Source of the DNA: Janthinobacterium saanense
Lineage (GTDB): Bacteria; Pseudomonadota; Gammaproteobacteria; Burkholderiales; Burkholderiaceae_D
Direction of reading: 5' to 3'
Length of the DNA: 64,000 nucleotides
NCBI RefSeq assembly: GCF_014200675.1
Contig: NZ_JACHCI010000001.1
Span: 496,001-560,000, forward strand
A model generated the notes under the pieces. It had not been told where the DNA came from. It made no database searches and saw only the letters and a program-made list of their open reading frames with translations. Below, one piece after another: positions 1 through 8,944 of this stretch; positions within the stretch are counted from its first letter, which is position 1; each line of letters begins with the position of its first letter. Position numbers and translations under genes: made by a program.

Positions 1-904
1 CGATGGCGGCGTCCAGGTCCAGGCTCAAGTCCGCCTGCGGCAAGGTGGCGTCAAACTGGCCAGGGTTGATCTGGCGCCCTTGAATGCTGGCCGAGCGCAG
101 GATGATCACCGGGTCGAACGGCGCCAGCGCCAGGCGGGCGTCAAGCGTGGCGGGCCCGGCGCTACCCTTGGCCGTGATATTGAGCAGATTCAGGTCGCCG
201 CCCAGTTGCAGGGCCACGGCGGCCGGTTTTTCGCCAGCAGCCGGCTTGATCTGCGTCAAGCTGGCCGTGCCCTTCAGTTTGAATGGCTGGGTGGCGGCGA
301 TGGTGGCGTCGGCCTTGGCCAGGCCAAAGGGCGTGCTGACGGAGGCATCGCTCAAGCGCCATTCGTTCTTGTCGCCCGACAAGGTGAGATGGATCTTTTC
401 CAGCACCGTGTTGCCGCCCGCGCTGACCAGGGTCAGCTTGTCCAGGCGCGCATCGCTGATGCCGACCTTGAACGGCGAGGCCAGGCTGCTGGGCATGGTC
501 GCCGGTTCATCGGACGGGCCCGTGCTTTCCACGGACAGGCTGGCCACGTGCAGTTCGCTGATCGCAATGCCTTCCGAGAAATACTGGAACGGCGACCAGT
601 TGATGTCGATATTCTCGGCCGTGATGTGCTGCGTCTTGCTGCGGTAGCTGACATGGCCCAGGTGCATGCGGTTGTACAGCGAGCCGGACACGCCGCTTAC
701 TGCGATTTCGCCACCGCTGGCGCTGGCCACTTTTTGCACCAGCAGCTGCAAGGTCGATTCGCGGCCCAGGAACCAGAAGGCAGCGCCCAGCAGCACGGCC
801 AGGCTGGCCATGCCGATGGCCAGATAACGGGGCCAGCGGCGCGGCTTTTTCGCTGGCGGCGTGGTGCCGGGAGTATCGGGAGACTCGGTAGTGATTTCAG
901 ACAT
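1..904 (-). CDS. tamB: Translocation and assembly module subunit TamB, N-terminal part (runs off window)
   Basis: Inner-membrane-anchored AsmA-like protein that works with TamA in outer-membrane protein or lipid transport. About 301 residues are visible; the C-terminal part lies beyond base 1. The protein begins MSEITTESPDTPG, has a proline/lysine-rich cytoplasmic tail and one membrane anchor at about residues 25-47. A beta-rich stretch follows (SGSLYNRMHLGHVSYRS, ENIDINWSPFQYFSEGIAI) that is typical of TamB N-termini. Its ATG (902-904) shares one base with the tamA stop codon, so the two are probably translationally coupled. The assignment rests on this linkage and N-terminal character; the diagnostic C-terminal DUF490 region is not in view. 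Confidence 0.88.
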   Translation of the reverse strand, partial: MSEITTESPDTPGTTPPAKKPRRWPRYLAIGMASLAVLLGAAFWFLGRESTLQLLVQKVASASGGEIAVSGVSGSLYNRMHLGHVSYRSKTQHITAENIDINWSPFQYFSEGIAISELHVASLSVESTGPSDEPATMPSSLASPFKVGISDARLDKLTLVSAGGNTVLEKIHLTLSGDKNEWRLSDASVSTPFGLAKADATIAATQPFKLKGTASLTQIKPAAGEKPAAVALQLGGDLNLLNITAKGSAGPATLDARLALAPFDPVIILRSASIQGRQINPGQFDATLPQADLSLDLDAAI

Positions 905-2898
905 CAGAAAGTGAATCCCAGGGAAAAGTGCAAACGGTAGGCGTGGACGGCGTGGCCATAGGCCACGTCAACGTTGATGGGGCCGACAGGGCTCTTGTAG
1001 CGTCCGCCCAGGCCGTAACCCGATTTCGGCGTCAGCGCGCCTTTCACCGTATCGGCCGAGTTGCCGGCGTCATAAAAGGTGGCAATCGCCCATTTCGGCA
1101 GGAACCAGTATTGGTATTCGGCGCTGGCGGTGGCCATGTAACGGCCACCGACGGTGGCGTCGCCTTCCTTGACGCCCAGTTCCTGATAGGCGTAGCCGCG
1201 CACGGACTGGTCGCCGCCGGCCCGGAACAGATAGACGGCCGGTACGCCTTTTTTATCTTTCGAACCCAGCGCGCCCATTTCGCCGCGCAGGATGACTTCG
1301 CCTTTTTCGCCGAGCGGACGATACCAGACCGTCTTGGCTGCCACGCGTACGAAGCGCTCGTCTGTGAGCACCGGCAACAGCGCGCCGCCCACCTGGGCGT
1401 TGATGACGTAGCCACGGGTGGGGAAGAGCAGGCTGTCGAGCTCGCGCTTGGTGATGGAATAGGTCAGCGGCAAGCTCTTGCTGCGCGTTTGTTCCAGGCC
1501 CACCACCGTCTTGTCTTCCCTGAGGAATTCGAAGGTCAGGCTGCGTTCCAGATTGGTGCCGCCCCAATTGCGTTTGGCCGAGATGGCCGACACGGCTGTA
1601 ATCTCGTTGGAAATATCGCTGCGCTCGAACGAAGCGCCCACGCTGTCGCTGTAGCCGCGCGCAGTGGTGGGCAAATAGAAGTTGGTATGCGCCGCCTGCT
1701 TCTTGGTTTCCATGGTGATCGCGCTCTTGAAACGCGTGCCCCAGACGTTCAGGTTGTCATAGTTGAGCTGGACGCGGTTACCCGTATTGGTACTGAAACC
1801 GATACCGGCGCTGACGTTTTGCTGCTTGTTTTCCGTCACGCGCACCACCAGCGGCAATTGCGGCGCCGGTCCGCGATACACGGGCTTGGCGGCGGGCGCG
1901 CCGGTGGCTGCCTCGGCGCCATCCTGGCTGGCCTGGCCTGCCTCGATCTGTTCGCTGAGGATGCTGCTCATGTCGGCGCTCACTTCCACGCTGGCGAAGT
2001 AGCCGGTATCCTGCAAGGCGGCCTGGTAGGCTTGCAAGGCCGTTTCGCTGTAATAGTCGCCGGCGTGGATCTTGTTCAGGTTGGTGATGATGTTTTCGGG
2101 ATAGCGTTTCAAGCCTTCGATGCGCAGCTCGCCAAAGCGCAGTTCGGGGCCACTGTCCAGCACCACCAGCAAGGATACCTTGTGCGTGTCCGGATCGACC
2201 ACGGCTTGCGTATCGAGTAGCTGCGCGCGCGGGTAGCGCGTCTGCACCACTTCGCGCAGCAGGGCGCGCTTGGCCGATTCCCAGTCCGACTGGCGGAATA
2301 CCTGGCCCGTCTTCAAGGCCCAGCTGCGCTTGAGCGCATCCTTGTCGTACGGTTCGCTGGCGGCCAATGGCGGGGTGGAATCGAAACCGCGCAATTCCAG
2401 CTCGACCTTGTCGATAGTGACCGCCTGGCCCGGTTCCACATCGACGATGACGACCGGCTTGCTGCCCGTGGTATCGACCCTTACCTTGACGGTGGGCGTA
2501 TAAAAGCCGGCCGTGGCCACCAGGTTCTTGACTTGCTCAGGCGCATCACGTACCAGACGTTGCAATTGTTCGCGGTCCATGCGCGGGTTGCCACGGAAAC
2601 GTTCCAGTTCCAGGTTTTTTTCCAGCAACTCATCGAGGTCGCCCGGTGCATTCACCTTGACGTCGTATTGCAGGGCAGGCGGGCTTGCTTCGGTAGCGAC
2701 GGGATCGGCTGGCGCATCGTCTGCCGGGGTTTCCTGTGCCGTCTGCGCCTGGGCATAGCCCATTGGAAACACCAGGATAGCGCCGCCCGCGACGGCCAGC
2801 GTCAGTTGCCCCATTACTTTTGTCACCACTTGTGCCAAAATTCGTGGTCGTATCGCCTTGTCGGCCGCTATATGTCCTGGTGATCGTGCAGAAAACAT
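904..2898 (-). CDS. tamA: Outer membrane translocation and assembly module protein TamA
   Basis: Omp85-family outer-membrane barrel, partner of TamB. 664 residues, somewhat longer than the E. coli protein. It has a long basic N-terminus and a hydrophobic signal segment ending near AQAQ (about residue 52), then an Ala/Pro/Asp linker, POTRA-type periplasmic repeats (about 90-330) and a C-terminal beta-barrel. The barrel contains the conserved segment FRAGGDQSVRGY and ends in Phe (SLGFTF), the usual barrel-assembly signal. The ATG at 2898 has an SD-like TGGAG just upstream; a later in-frame ATG at residue 29 would give a more conventional signal peptide. tamB follows directly. An Ala/Glu/Gln-rich insert near residues 310-335 varies among homologues. 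Confidence 0.93.
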   Translation of the reverse strand: MFSARSPGHIAADKAIRPRILAQVVTKVMGQLTLAVAGGAILVFPMGYAQAQTAQETPADDAPADPVATEASPPALQYDVKVNAPGDLDELLEKNLELERFRGNPRMDREQLQRLVRDAPEQVKNLVATAGFYTPTVKVRVDTTGSKPVVIVDVEPGQAVTIDKVELELRGFDSTPPLAASEPYDKDALKRSWALKTGQVFRQSDWESAKRALLREVVQTRYPRAQLLDTQAVVDPDTHKVSLLVVLDSGPELRFGELRIEGLKRYPENIITNLNKIHAGDYYSETALQAYQAALQDTGYFASVEVSADMSSILSEQIEAGQASQDGAEAATGAPAAKPVYRGPAPQLPLVVRVTENKQQNVSAGIGFSTNTGNRVQLNYDNLNVWGTRFKSAITMETKKQAAHTNFYLPTTARGYSDSVGASFERSDISNEITAVSAISAKRNWGGTNLERSLTFEFLREDKTVVGLEQTRSKSLPLTYSITKRELDSLLFPTRGYVINAQVGGALLPVLTDERFVRVAAKTVWYRPLGEKGEVILRGEMGALGSKDKKGVPAVYLFRAGGDQSVRGYAYQELGVKEGDATVGGRYMATASAEYQYWFLPKWAIATFYDAGNSADTVKGALTPKSGYGLGGRYKSPVGPINVDVAYGHAVHAYRLHFSLGFTF

Positions 2899-2974
2899 GG
2901 TGCTCCAGATGAGTAAATGCTGACTGCATGTTACCGGATTAGGTAAATTGATGGCGGACGAATAAGTATCTTTT

Positions 2975-2999
2975 GCGTAGGGAACATGTTTCCCTGCGC
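2975..2999 (+). promoter_or_regulatory. Hairpin in the queC leader
   Basis: The arms GCGTAGGGAA (2975-2984) and TTCCCTGCGC (2990-2999) pair over 10 bp with one G-T wobble around a CATGT loop, 35 bases before the queC ATG. It has no U-run, so it is not an intrinsic terminator. I could not match it to a preQ1 riboswitch. It lies in the divergent tamA/queC spacer and could be an operator or a leader structure. Confidence 0.4.
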
Positions 3000-3034
3000 A
3001 CTATTGCAACAGATAAACAGAAGGAATAAAAATT

Positions 3035-3748
3035 ATGCTAGCAAGCGACTCCGCACTGGTGCTCTTTAGTGGTGGGCAAGATTCCACCACCTGCCTGGCC
3101 TGGGCCTTGAAACACTATAGCCGAGTGGAAACTATCGGCTTTGACTATGGCCAGCGCCATGCCATCGAGTTGACCGTGCGTCCCGGCTTGCTGCAGCAGA
3201 TACGCGCACAGTCGCCCGAGTGGAACAGCCGCCTGGGTGAAGACCACATGATAGACCTGTCCCTGATTTCCGCCATTTCCGATACGGCCATGACGCAGAA
3301 TGTGGAAATCGTGATGCAGGCAAATGGCTTGCCGAATACTTTCGTGCCTGGCCGTAACCTGCTGTTCATGACGGTGGCCGCTACCGTGGCTTACCGCCGT
3401 GGCTTGACGGTGCTGGTGGGCGGCATGTGCGAGACGGATTTCTCCGGTTACCCGGATTGCCGCGACGACACCATGAAGGCGCTGCAAGTAGCCCTGAACC
3501 TGGGCATGGATACGCGTTTGAAGCTGGAAACGCCGCTGATGTGGCTGGACAAGGCGCAAAGCTGGGATCTGGCCGAAGACCTGGGCGGCCAGCCGCTGGT
3601 CGACCTGATACGCAGCGGCACGCACACCTGCTACCTGGGTGAGCGCGGTGAACTGCATGACTGGGGTTATGGCTGCGGCACTTGCCCGGCTTGCGCGCTG
3701 CGCGCCAACGGTTATCAGCAATATGCGGCGCGCAAGACTGTCAAATAA
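3035..3748 (+). CDS. queC: 7-cyano-7-deazaguanine (preQ0) synthase QueC
   Basis: ATP-dependent conversion of 7-carboxy-7-deazaguanine to preQ0, a step of queuosine biosynthesis. 237 residues, normal for the family. The PP-loop ATP-binding motif SGGQDSTTC lies near residue 12. The zinc-binding cysteine cluster is at the C-terminus ([12 protein letters not shown]), with another Cys at HTCYLGE. The signature [15 protein letters not shown] is present. AAGGAATAAAAATT precedes the ATG and supports the start. It stands alone; no other que gene is in the window. Confidence 0.97.
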   Translation: MLASDSALVLFSGGQDSTTCLAWALKHYSRVETIGFDYGQRHAIELTVRPGLLQQIRAQSPEWNSRLGEDHMIDLSLISAISDTAMTQNVEIVMQANGLPNTFVPGRNLLFMTVAATVAYRRGLTVLVGGMCETDFSGYPDCRDDTMKALQVALNLGMDTRLKLETPLMWLDKAQSWDLAEDLGGQPLVDLIRSGTHTCYLGERGELHDWGYGCGTCPACALRANGYQQYAARKTVK

Positions 3749-3995
3749 ATAGTGTCTGTCTGCCTGTAAAGGCCGGGCATAGCCTGGCCAACTACTCTGC
3801 GCGCTGTTCTCCACAGCGCCATCCTGCCCGTCAGCATCGCTCACCAGCATGTGGTCTTTTTAATACAAAATACAGCGTTGCAAGCCCGCCCGCTGTAACG
3901 TACTATCATTTTCTTTGGCGACTGATGGTAGTTGTTGATGAGGCTGCAAGCCTCGTCCGCAGCCCGCTACGCTATCGATTGTTTTTCTGGCCCTC

Positions 3996-6900
3996 ATGCA
4001 TACACGCGCGTTTTTGTCGTGCTTCTCCAAGCCGGTGTCGGACTGGGTGGGACCGCGTCTGCTGGCGACGCTGGTGCTGATGCTGTGCCTGGGACTGAGC
4101 TATGGCGCCTGGCGCAATGCCAGCGAGGTGAGCCGGCAGCAGGTGCAGGCCGATTTCGATTTCCGCGTGCGTGAGCTGGCGGGCAATATCATCAGCCGCA
4201 TGCAAACCTATATCCAGGTGCTGCACGGGGTGCAGGGCTTGTACGCCAGCTCGCAGGAAGTCACGCGCGACGAATTCCATGCCTATCTGGCGCAGCAGCA
4301 GGTGGACTTGCACTTCCCTGGCATCCACGGCATCGGTTATCTGCCGCTGGTGCCTGGCGCGGCGCGCGCCCGGCATGAAGCGCAGATGCGCGCCGAAGGT
4401 TATCCCGCTTATGTGATCCATCCGCCCGGTGAACGCCCTTCGCACGCCCCCGTTACCTATCTGGAACCGGTGAGCGATAGCAATCTGCTGGCCTTCGGTT
4501 ATGACATCCTGTCCGAGCCGGTGCGGCGTGCGGCGCTGGAACAGGCGCGCGATACGGGGCTGGCGGCGATGACGGGCAAGATTCACCTGGTGCAGGATGG
4601 CGATCACAAGGAAGTCTCCGGTTTCCTGATCGTCTTGCCCGTGTATGGCCATGGTCTGGCGCTTGCCGACATGCGGCAGCGCCGCAGCGCCTTGCGCGCC
4701 TGGGTGTTTGCGCCATTTCGCATGAACGATTTGATGGCGGGCGTGGGCGGCGAAGCGTCGCGCCTGCTGGACCTGGAAATCTATGATGGTCCGCAGCTGG
4801 CCGAGGCAGCGCTGATGTACGACAGCCTGCCGGGAACGCTGTCGGCGCAGGCGTCCGGCACGCTGTTGTCGACGCGCCGCATCACTATCGCCGGCCATGC
4901 GTGGACCTTGCGCGTGCGCGCCATGCCTGGCTTCGGCGGCGATGCGCTGGCCAGGCCGCGCGCGGTGGCCGCCGCCGGTGTGTTGATCAGCTTGCTGCTG
5001 GCCCTGTCCAGCTGGATGCTGGCGGCCAGCCGGGCGCGGGCCAGGGCGGCGCTGGCGCGCGCCAGCGAGATGGCGGTGCAGCTGGCGCAGGGCCAGGCCA
5101 GTGTGCTGGCGATGGCGGAAGCGGCGCAACGCAGCCAGGCGATGCTGCGCAACATCCTCGATGCCACCATCGACGGCATCCTGGTCGACAATCTGGCGGG
5201 CCATATTTTCACGTCGAACCGGCGCTTTCGTGATTTATGGCAAGTGCCCGATGCGCTCGACTGGCAGGCGGACGGCGAGGCGCTGGTGCACCATGTGGCA
5301 GGGCAACTGGAGCAGGCCGCGCCCTTCCTGGGGGCGCGTAGCGAAACGCCGCAGGGCCACCGCGAACGGCGCGACGTGCTGACTCTGCGCGACGGCAGGG
5401 TGATCGAACAATATGTGCGCAGCATGCAGCTGGGCAATGAGCATGCGCGGCTGTGGACTTTTCGCGATATCAGCGAACGCAACCAGCTGGAGCGGCGCGA
5501 GACGACGCGCCGCCAGGTACTGGAAATGCTGGCCACGGGCGCGCCGCTGGAAAGGGTGCTGGAAAGCGTGGTGCTGGGCGTGCAGGCCGACCATCCAGCC
5601 ATGCTGTGCAGTATTTTGCTGCTCGACGAGAGCCGTCACCGCCTGGTGCTGGGCGCCGCGCCCAGCCTGCCCGCTTTTTTCAATCTGTCCAGCCACGGCC
5701 ATGACCTCGATACCCTGCAGGGTGTGCATGGCATCGCGGCGCAAGCCGTGCGCAGCGGCCAGCGTATTGCCGTGGGCGACCTGCAGGCCGATGGCGGCCC
5801 GCCCGGCGCCATGGAGCTGGCCTGGCGCGCCCGCTTGCAATCGTGCTGGGCCGAGCCCGTGCGTGGTGGCTCGGGCAAGGTGCTGGGCGTGCTGATGGCT
5901 TACCATCGCCAGCCCATGTTGCCTGGCGCTACCCATCTGGCGCGTTTGGGAGAGGCGGCGCATCTGGCTGGCATGGCGATCGAGCAAGCCCAGGTAGCGC
6001 TGGCCCTGCGCGCGGGCGAAGCGCGTTTCCGCAGCCTGTATGACCATGCGCCGGTGGCCCTGTGGGAACAGGACTGGTCGGCCGTGCGCGATGCACTCGA
6101 TACCCTGGTGCAATCGGGAGTGGGCGACCTGGCCGCGTATTGGCAAGCCCATCCGGGTGAATTGAAACGTTTGGCTGGCCTGGTACGCATCATCGATGCG
6201 AATGGCGCTGCGCTGGCGCAGGTGCGCGCCAATGGCGAAGACCTGCGGCGCGGCGCCCTGAGCCTGGCGCAGAATTTCGATGACGATGCGATGCGCTGTT
6301 TTGGCGATGCCTTGCTGGCGCTGGCGGGCGGCGCCCATCTGTTTGAGTGCGAAGGCAGCTTTGTGCGCCTCGACGGCGCAGCGCGGCAAAACGAATTGAG
6401 CCTGCTGGTGATGCCGGGCCATGCGGACAGCCTGGACTTCGTGATGGTGTCGTCGCTGGACATTACCGAGCGCAAGCGGATGAATGCAGAACTGCTGCAA
6501 CTGGCGACCACCGATTTCCTGACCGGCTTGCCGAACCGCCGGCATTTCATGGCCGCGCTGGAAAATGAACATGCCAGGCTGCAACGCGAACTGGCCAGTA
6601 GCGCCACCGTGCTGATGCTGGACCTTGATCATTTCAAACGGGTCAACGACGAGCATGGTCACGCGGTGGGCGACGCCGTCCTGCGCCACCTGGGCACGTT
6701 GATGTGGCAAGAGCTGCGCAAGGTCGACGTGCCGGGGCGGGTGGGGGGCGAAGAGTTTGCCATTCTGCTGCCCGGCACGGACCTGGCGGCGGCCGCCGTG
6801 TTTGCCGAGCGCTTGCGTCGCCGGGTGGCAGAGAGCGCTTTGACCACCGATGGCGGCGTGCTCATCAACAGCACCGTCAGTATCGGCATGGCGGCCATGG

Positions 6901-7040
6901 CGGGCACGGATGCCGATTGCGACACGGTGCTGGCGCGGGCCGATGAAGCCCTGTACCGCGCCAAGCGGGGCGGGCGCAACCGGATAGAGCAGAATGATGG
7001 TGGCGCTGGCGGCGTACTGAGCCAGTTCATGAACAACTGA
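3996..7040 (+). CDS. CHASE-PAS-GAF-GGDEF membrane diguanylate cyclase
   Basis: Predicted sensor that makes cyclic di-GMP. 1014 residues. A membrane segment lies at about 20-38, followed by a periplasmic CHASE domain (about 80-290, with GIHGIGYLPLVPG and YLEPVSDSNLLAFGYD). A second membrane segment is at about 326-345 and a short coiled coil follows. A PAS domain begins near 383 and a GAF domain covers about 505-670. A PAS-like region ends in SLDITERKR, and the GGDEF domain starts near 838 (TTDFLTGLPNR). The active-site motif is GGEEF at 917-921 and is intact. RKVD five residues before it is a standard product-inhibition I-site, so an active, feedback-inhibited enzyme is expected. No EAL domain is present. 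The input ligand is unknown. Confidence 0.92.
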   Translation: MHTRAFLSCFSKPVSDWVGPRLLATLVLMLCLGLSYGAWRNASEVSRQQVQADFDFRVRELAGNIISRMQTYIQVLHGVQGLYASSQEVTRDEFHAYLAQQQVDLHFPGIHGIGYLPLVPGAARARHEAQMRAEGYPAYVIHPPGERPSHAPVTYLEPVSDSNLLAFGYDILSEPVRRAALEQARDTGLAAMTGKIHLVQDGDHKEVSGFLIVLPVYGHGLALADMRQRRSALRAWVFAPFRMNDLMAGVGGEASRLLDLEIYDGPQLAEAALMYDSLPGTLSAQASGTLLSTRRITIAGHAWTLRVRAMPGFGGDALARPRAVAAAGVLISLLLALSSWMLAASRARARAALARASEMAVQLAQGQASVLAMAEAAQRSQAMLRNILDATIDGILVDNLAGHIFTSNRRFRDLWQVPDALDWQADGEALVHHVAGQLEQAAPFLGARSETPQGHRERRDVLTLRDGRVIEQYVRSMQLGNEHARLWTFRDISERNQLERRETTRRQVLEMLATGAPLERVLESVVLGVQADHPAMLCSILLLDESRHRLVLGAAPSLPAFFNLSSHGHDLDTLQGVHGIAAQAVRSGQRIAVGDLQADGGPPGAMELAWRARLQSCWAEPVRGGSGKVLGVLMAYHRQPMLPGATHLARLGEAAHLAGMAIEQAQVALALRAGEARFRSLYDHAPVALWEQDWSAVRDALDTLVQSGVGDLAAYWQAHPGELKRLAGLVRIIDANGAALAQVRANGEDLRRGALSLAQNFDDDAMRCFGDALLALAGGAHLFECEGSFVRLDGAARQNELSLLVMPGHADSLDFVMVSSLDITERKRMNAELLQLATTDFLTGLPNRRHFMAALENEHARLQRELASSATVLMLDLDHFKRVNDEHGHAVGDAVLRHLGTLMWQELRKVDVPGRVGGEEFAILLPGTDLAAAAVFAERLRRRVAESALTTDGGVLINSTVSIGMAAMAGTDADCDTVLARADEALYRAKRGGRNRIEQNDGGAGGVLSQFMNN

Positions 7041-7044
7041 GGTC

Positions 7045-7407
7045 TTAACGGCTATTGCGCTGCTTGCGGTTGCGGCTGACCAAGACCCAGATGATGGCGA
7101 TAGGGATCAGCAGCGGCAGCATGAACGGCGCGCTGAAGAGCAGTCCCAGCGCAATGCAGCCGGCCACGATGGCGACCATCAGCACACCTACCCCTGCCAT
7201 TACCAGACCCACCAATACGGCCGCGCAGATGATGGCGATCAGGGCGATCAGCAAGCCGCCGCCAGCGAAAATCATGCCGAACAGAAACTCCAGCGGACCA
7301 TCGACGTCATTGCCATTGAAGTCCATCGTCATATTGCTGCCGCTGATCTTGTTAAAGAACAGGCAGGCGAGGACCAGGATGAAGACGAAGCCAAGGATTT
7401 TTTTCAT
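7045..7407 (-). CDS. Small multi-span membrane protein, unknown function
   Basis: 120 residues. A signal-like N-terminus (MKKILGFVFILVLACLFF) is followed by a short polar patch (SGSNMTMDFNGNDVDG) and then almost continuous hydrophobic sequence with two or three membrane spans. The tail is basic (SRNRKQRNSR). The SD-like GAGG before the ATG supports the start. It converges on the diguanylate cyclase gene with four bases between the stops. I do not recognise the family; the composition suggests an inner-membrane protein with an envelope-facing loop. Confidence 0.75.
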   Translation of the reverse strand: MKKILGFVFILVLACLFFNKISGSNMTMDFNGNDVDGPLEFLFGMIFAGGGLLIALIAIICAAVLVGLVMAGVGVLMVAIVAGCIALGLLFSAPFMLPLLIPIAIIWVLVSRNRKQRNSR

Positions 7408-7621
7408 GATGTGCCTCTGTGGGGTGGTGTACTGGTGAACTCAGGATGTTCACACTGTAATTGCCCATCACTATCGTTGCCAGTGGCGTGAGACAGACGG
7501 TCATTTTCGCGGTATGGAAAGCGGACTGGCCTGTTTATCCTGTTATCGAACAAGATTTCTTTTCTTGAAATATACGTCAGCCGTCCTATACTGAATACCT
7601 CAGTCTAGCAAGGAGGGCAAC

Positions 7622-7858
7622 ATGCTTTTGTTTGCAGATACCGGGGATCAATCGTTATCCCTTCATGACCATGAAACCACGCGCCAACGTAGCGCCCAGC
7701 AGTCTTTCGCCGAACCTGTCGGTGCGCCATCGGCCATTCCGCCGATCATCATCAATCCCTACAATTACCACGTGCCGCTGCCAGCCATTGACCCGCGCTG
7801 GATACCACCCGGCCCGCCGCTGACCTGGCCTGCCCATCCTGCCATGCGCATGTGCTAA
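7622..7858 (+). CDS. Short proline-rich ORF, unknown
   Basis: 78 residues. AAGGAGGGCAAC places a near-perfect Shine-Dalgarno motif before the ATG, which is the main reason to accept it. The first half is polar (HDHETTRQRSAQQ). The second half is rich in Pro and Ile/Tyr (IPPIIINPYNYHVPLPAID, WIPPGPPLTWP) and it ends MRMC. No signal peptide or membrane segment is visible. The AT-rich spacer before it could hold its promoter. It may be a genuine small protein or a chance frame with a good ribosome-binding site. Confidence 0.5.
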   Translation: MLLFADTGDQSLSLHDHETTRQRSAQQSFAEPVGAPSAIPPIIINPYNYHVPLPAIDPRWIPPGPPLTWPAHPAMRMC

Positions 7859-7886
7859 CGCTGTTGCCTGTTCAGTTCCATGGCCT

Positions 7887-7910
7887 TAAAAAAAGCCCGC
7901 ATCGCGGGCT
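7887..7910 (-). terminator. Rho-independent terminator after the PEP-CTERM gene
   Basis: A 7-bp stem, AGCCCGC/GCGGGCT (7894-7900 and 7904-7910) with a 3-base loop, is followed on the minus strand by a run of T (the A-run 7888-7894 on the plus strand). It lies 24 bases past the stop of the 7934-8563 gene. Confidence 0.85.
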
Positions 7911-7933
7911 TTCGTGCGTGACAGCAGATGAGG

Positions 7934-8563
7934 TCAGCTCTTGCGGCGCAGCATGAAGCCCATCAAGCCCAGGCCGGCCAGCAGCATGCCATAGGTTTCC
8001 GGTTCCGGTACGGCGCTGATGAAGGCGTGGTTGTCCGTCTCGAAAGCGTTTTGTCCGGATGCAAAGGCGACCGAGGTAATCTTCGATCCCGCGCCGGCAA
8101 AGGCATTCACGTACAGGCCGATCGTCTGGTTGCCATTGGGCAAATCGCCGGCCAGGGTGGCCAGTTGCGTGCCCGTCAGCGTCGTGGTGCTGTGATCGGC
8201 AAAGGTGTAGGTGACGCTATTGTAGGTGTCGGGCGAACCCATATAAAAACCGAAATAGCTGAGGCCGCCGCTAAAGGTCGCGGTCACGGGTGTGTGCTGG
8301 TCGGAAGAAACGCCGGCCGACAGGTACATGCTCGTGTCACTAGGAGGCGCGGCATGGTTGACGTCCGTCCCGGTAAACAGCGAGCCGTCCGTGTAGTTGG
8401 CGGGCAGGATGCCGCTGTTGAAGTCGATGGTGGTGGCGCCTGCAACGGCAGACTCCAGCCCCTGACCAGCGACAGCAACACCGCCTGCCGTAAACACAGG
8501 AACGGCACTGGCCGTGCCTGCAACAGCCAGCGTGGCAAAAGCCATGGTAGCGAGTAGTTTCAT
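7934..8563 (-). CDS. PEP-CTERM sorting domain protein
   Basis: 209 residues, secreted. It has an N-terminal signal peptide (MKLLATMAFATLAVAGTASA) and a central Ser/Thr/Gly-rich beta-type domain. The C-terminal sorting signal is VPEPETYGMLLAGLGLMGF followed by LRRKS: PEP motif, hydrophobic segment, basic tail. Such proteins are processed by an exosortase encoded elsewhere and are usually linked to exopolysaccharide or biofilm matrix. GAGGGA before the ATG supports the start, and a terminator follows. The function of the N-terminal domain is unknown. Confidence 0.93.
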   Translation of the reverse strand: MKLLATMAFATLAVAGTASAVPVFTAGGVAVAGQGLESAVAGATTIDFNSGILPANYTDGSLFTGTDVNHAAPPSDTSMYLSAGVSSDQHTPVTATFSGGLSYFGFYMGSPDTYNSVTYTFADHSTTTLTGTQLATLAGDLPNGNQTIGLYVNAFAGAGSKITSVAFASGQNAFETDNHAFISAVPEPETYGMLLAGLGLMGFMLRRKS

Positions 8564-8944
8564 TTTTATTCCCTCAAGTTAATATGTACGCTGCTATTTT
8601 TCAGAGAGATGCCTGTTGCGGGGGGACATGCAGACCGTGCGGCGTACGGGGTTGAGGGGCGTCGCGGTGATGATAGTTGCTTGCAACCAAGCATTATTAA
8701 ATGCAATATTTGAATTCAAAAAACACAACTATATTGCGATGTAATAATAGGTTGTATTGAGAAATATCAAAGCTCGATTATTAGAACTTGCCTACTAAAT
8801 TGATAGCTTGCATTCCTGCCGAGATCGTCTATGGGACGATGCCGTCGCCATCGACTTTGCCGCGCGGAACAGGCGCAAAGAAGGCCGTCATGTAACGGCG
8901 TTTTCGACTATCATGCTAGCCCCAGCCATCGAACGAGCACCGCC
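8564..8944. other. AT-rich divergent spacer
   Basis: 381 bases between divergent genes, strongly AT-rich at about 8690-8800. It holds the perfect 12-base palindrome TTTGAATTCAAA (8709-8720) and a weak inverted pair ACAAC...GTTGT just after it. Promoters for both neighbours must lie here. I find no ORF with a convincing ribosome-binding site. Confidence 0.5.

Noticed and set aside
928-2220. Plus-strand frame opposite tamA
   Set aside because: Antisense of the intact tamA barrel gene; no SD and shadow-like composition.
2899-3034. preQ1 riboswitch before queC
   Set aside because: I looked for preQ1-type elements and a pseudoknot; only a simple hairpin was found.
3771-3789. Terminator after queC
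   Set aside because: GGCCGGGC/GCCTGGCC forms a stem with one G-T pair, but no U-run follows it.
8831-8944. N-terminal extension of the acidic unknown protein
   Set aside because: The 38 extra codons are Arg/Cys/His-rich and precede a normal MSTEF start; they look like translated spacer.
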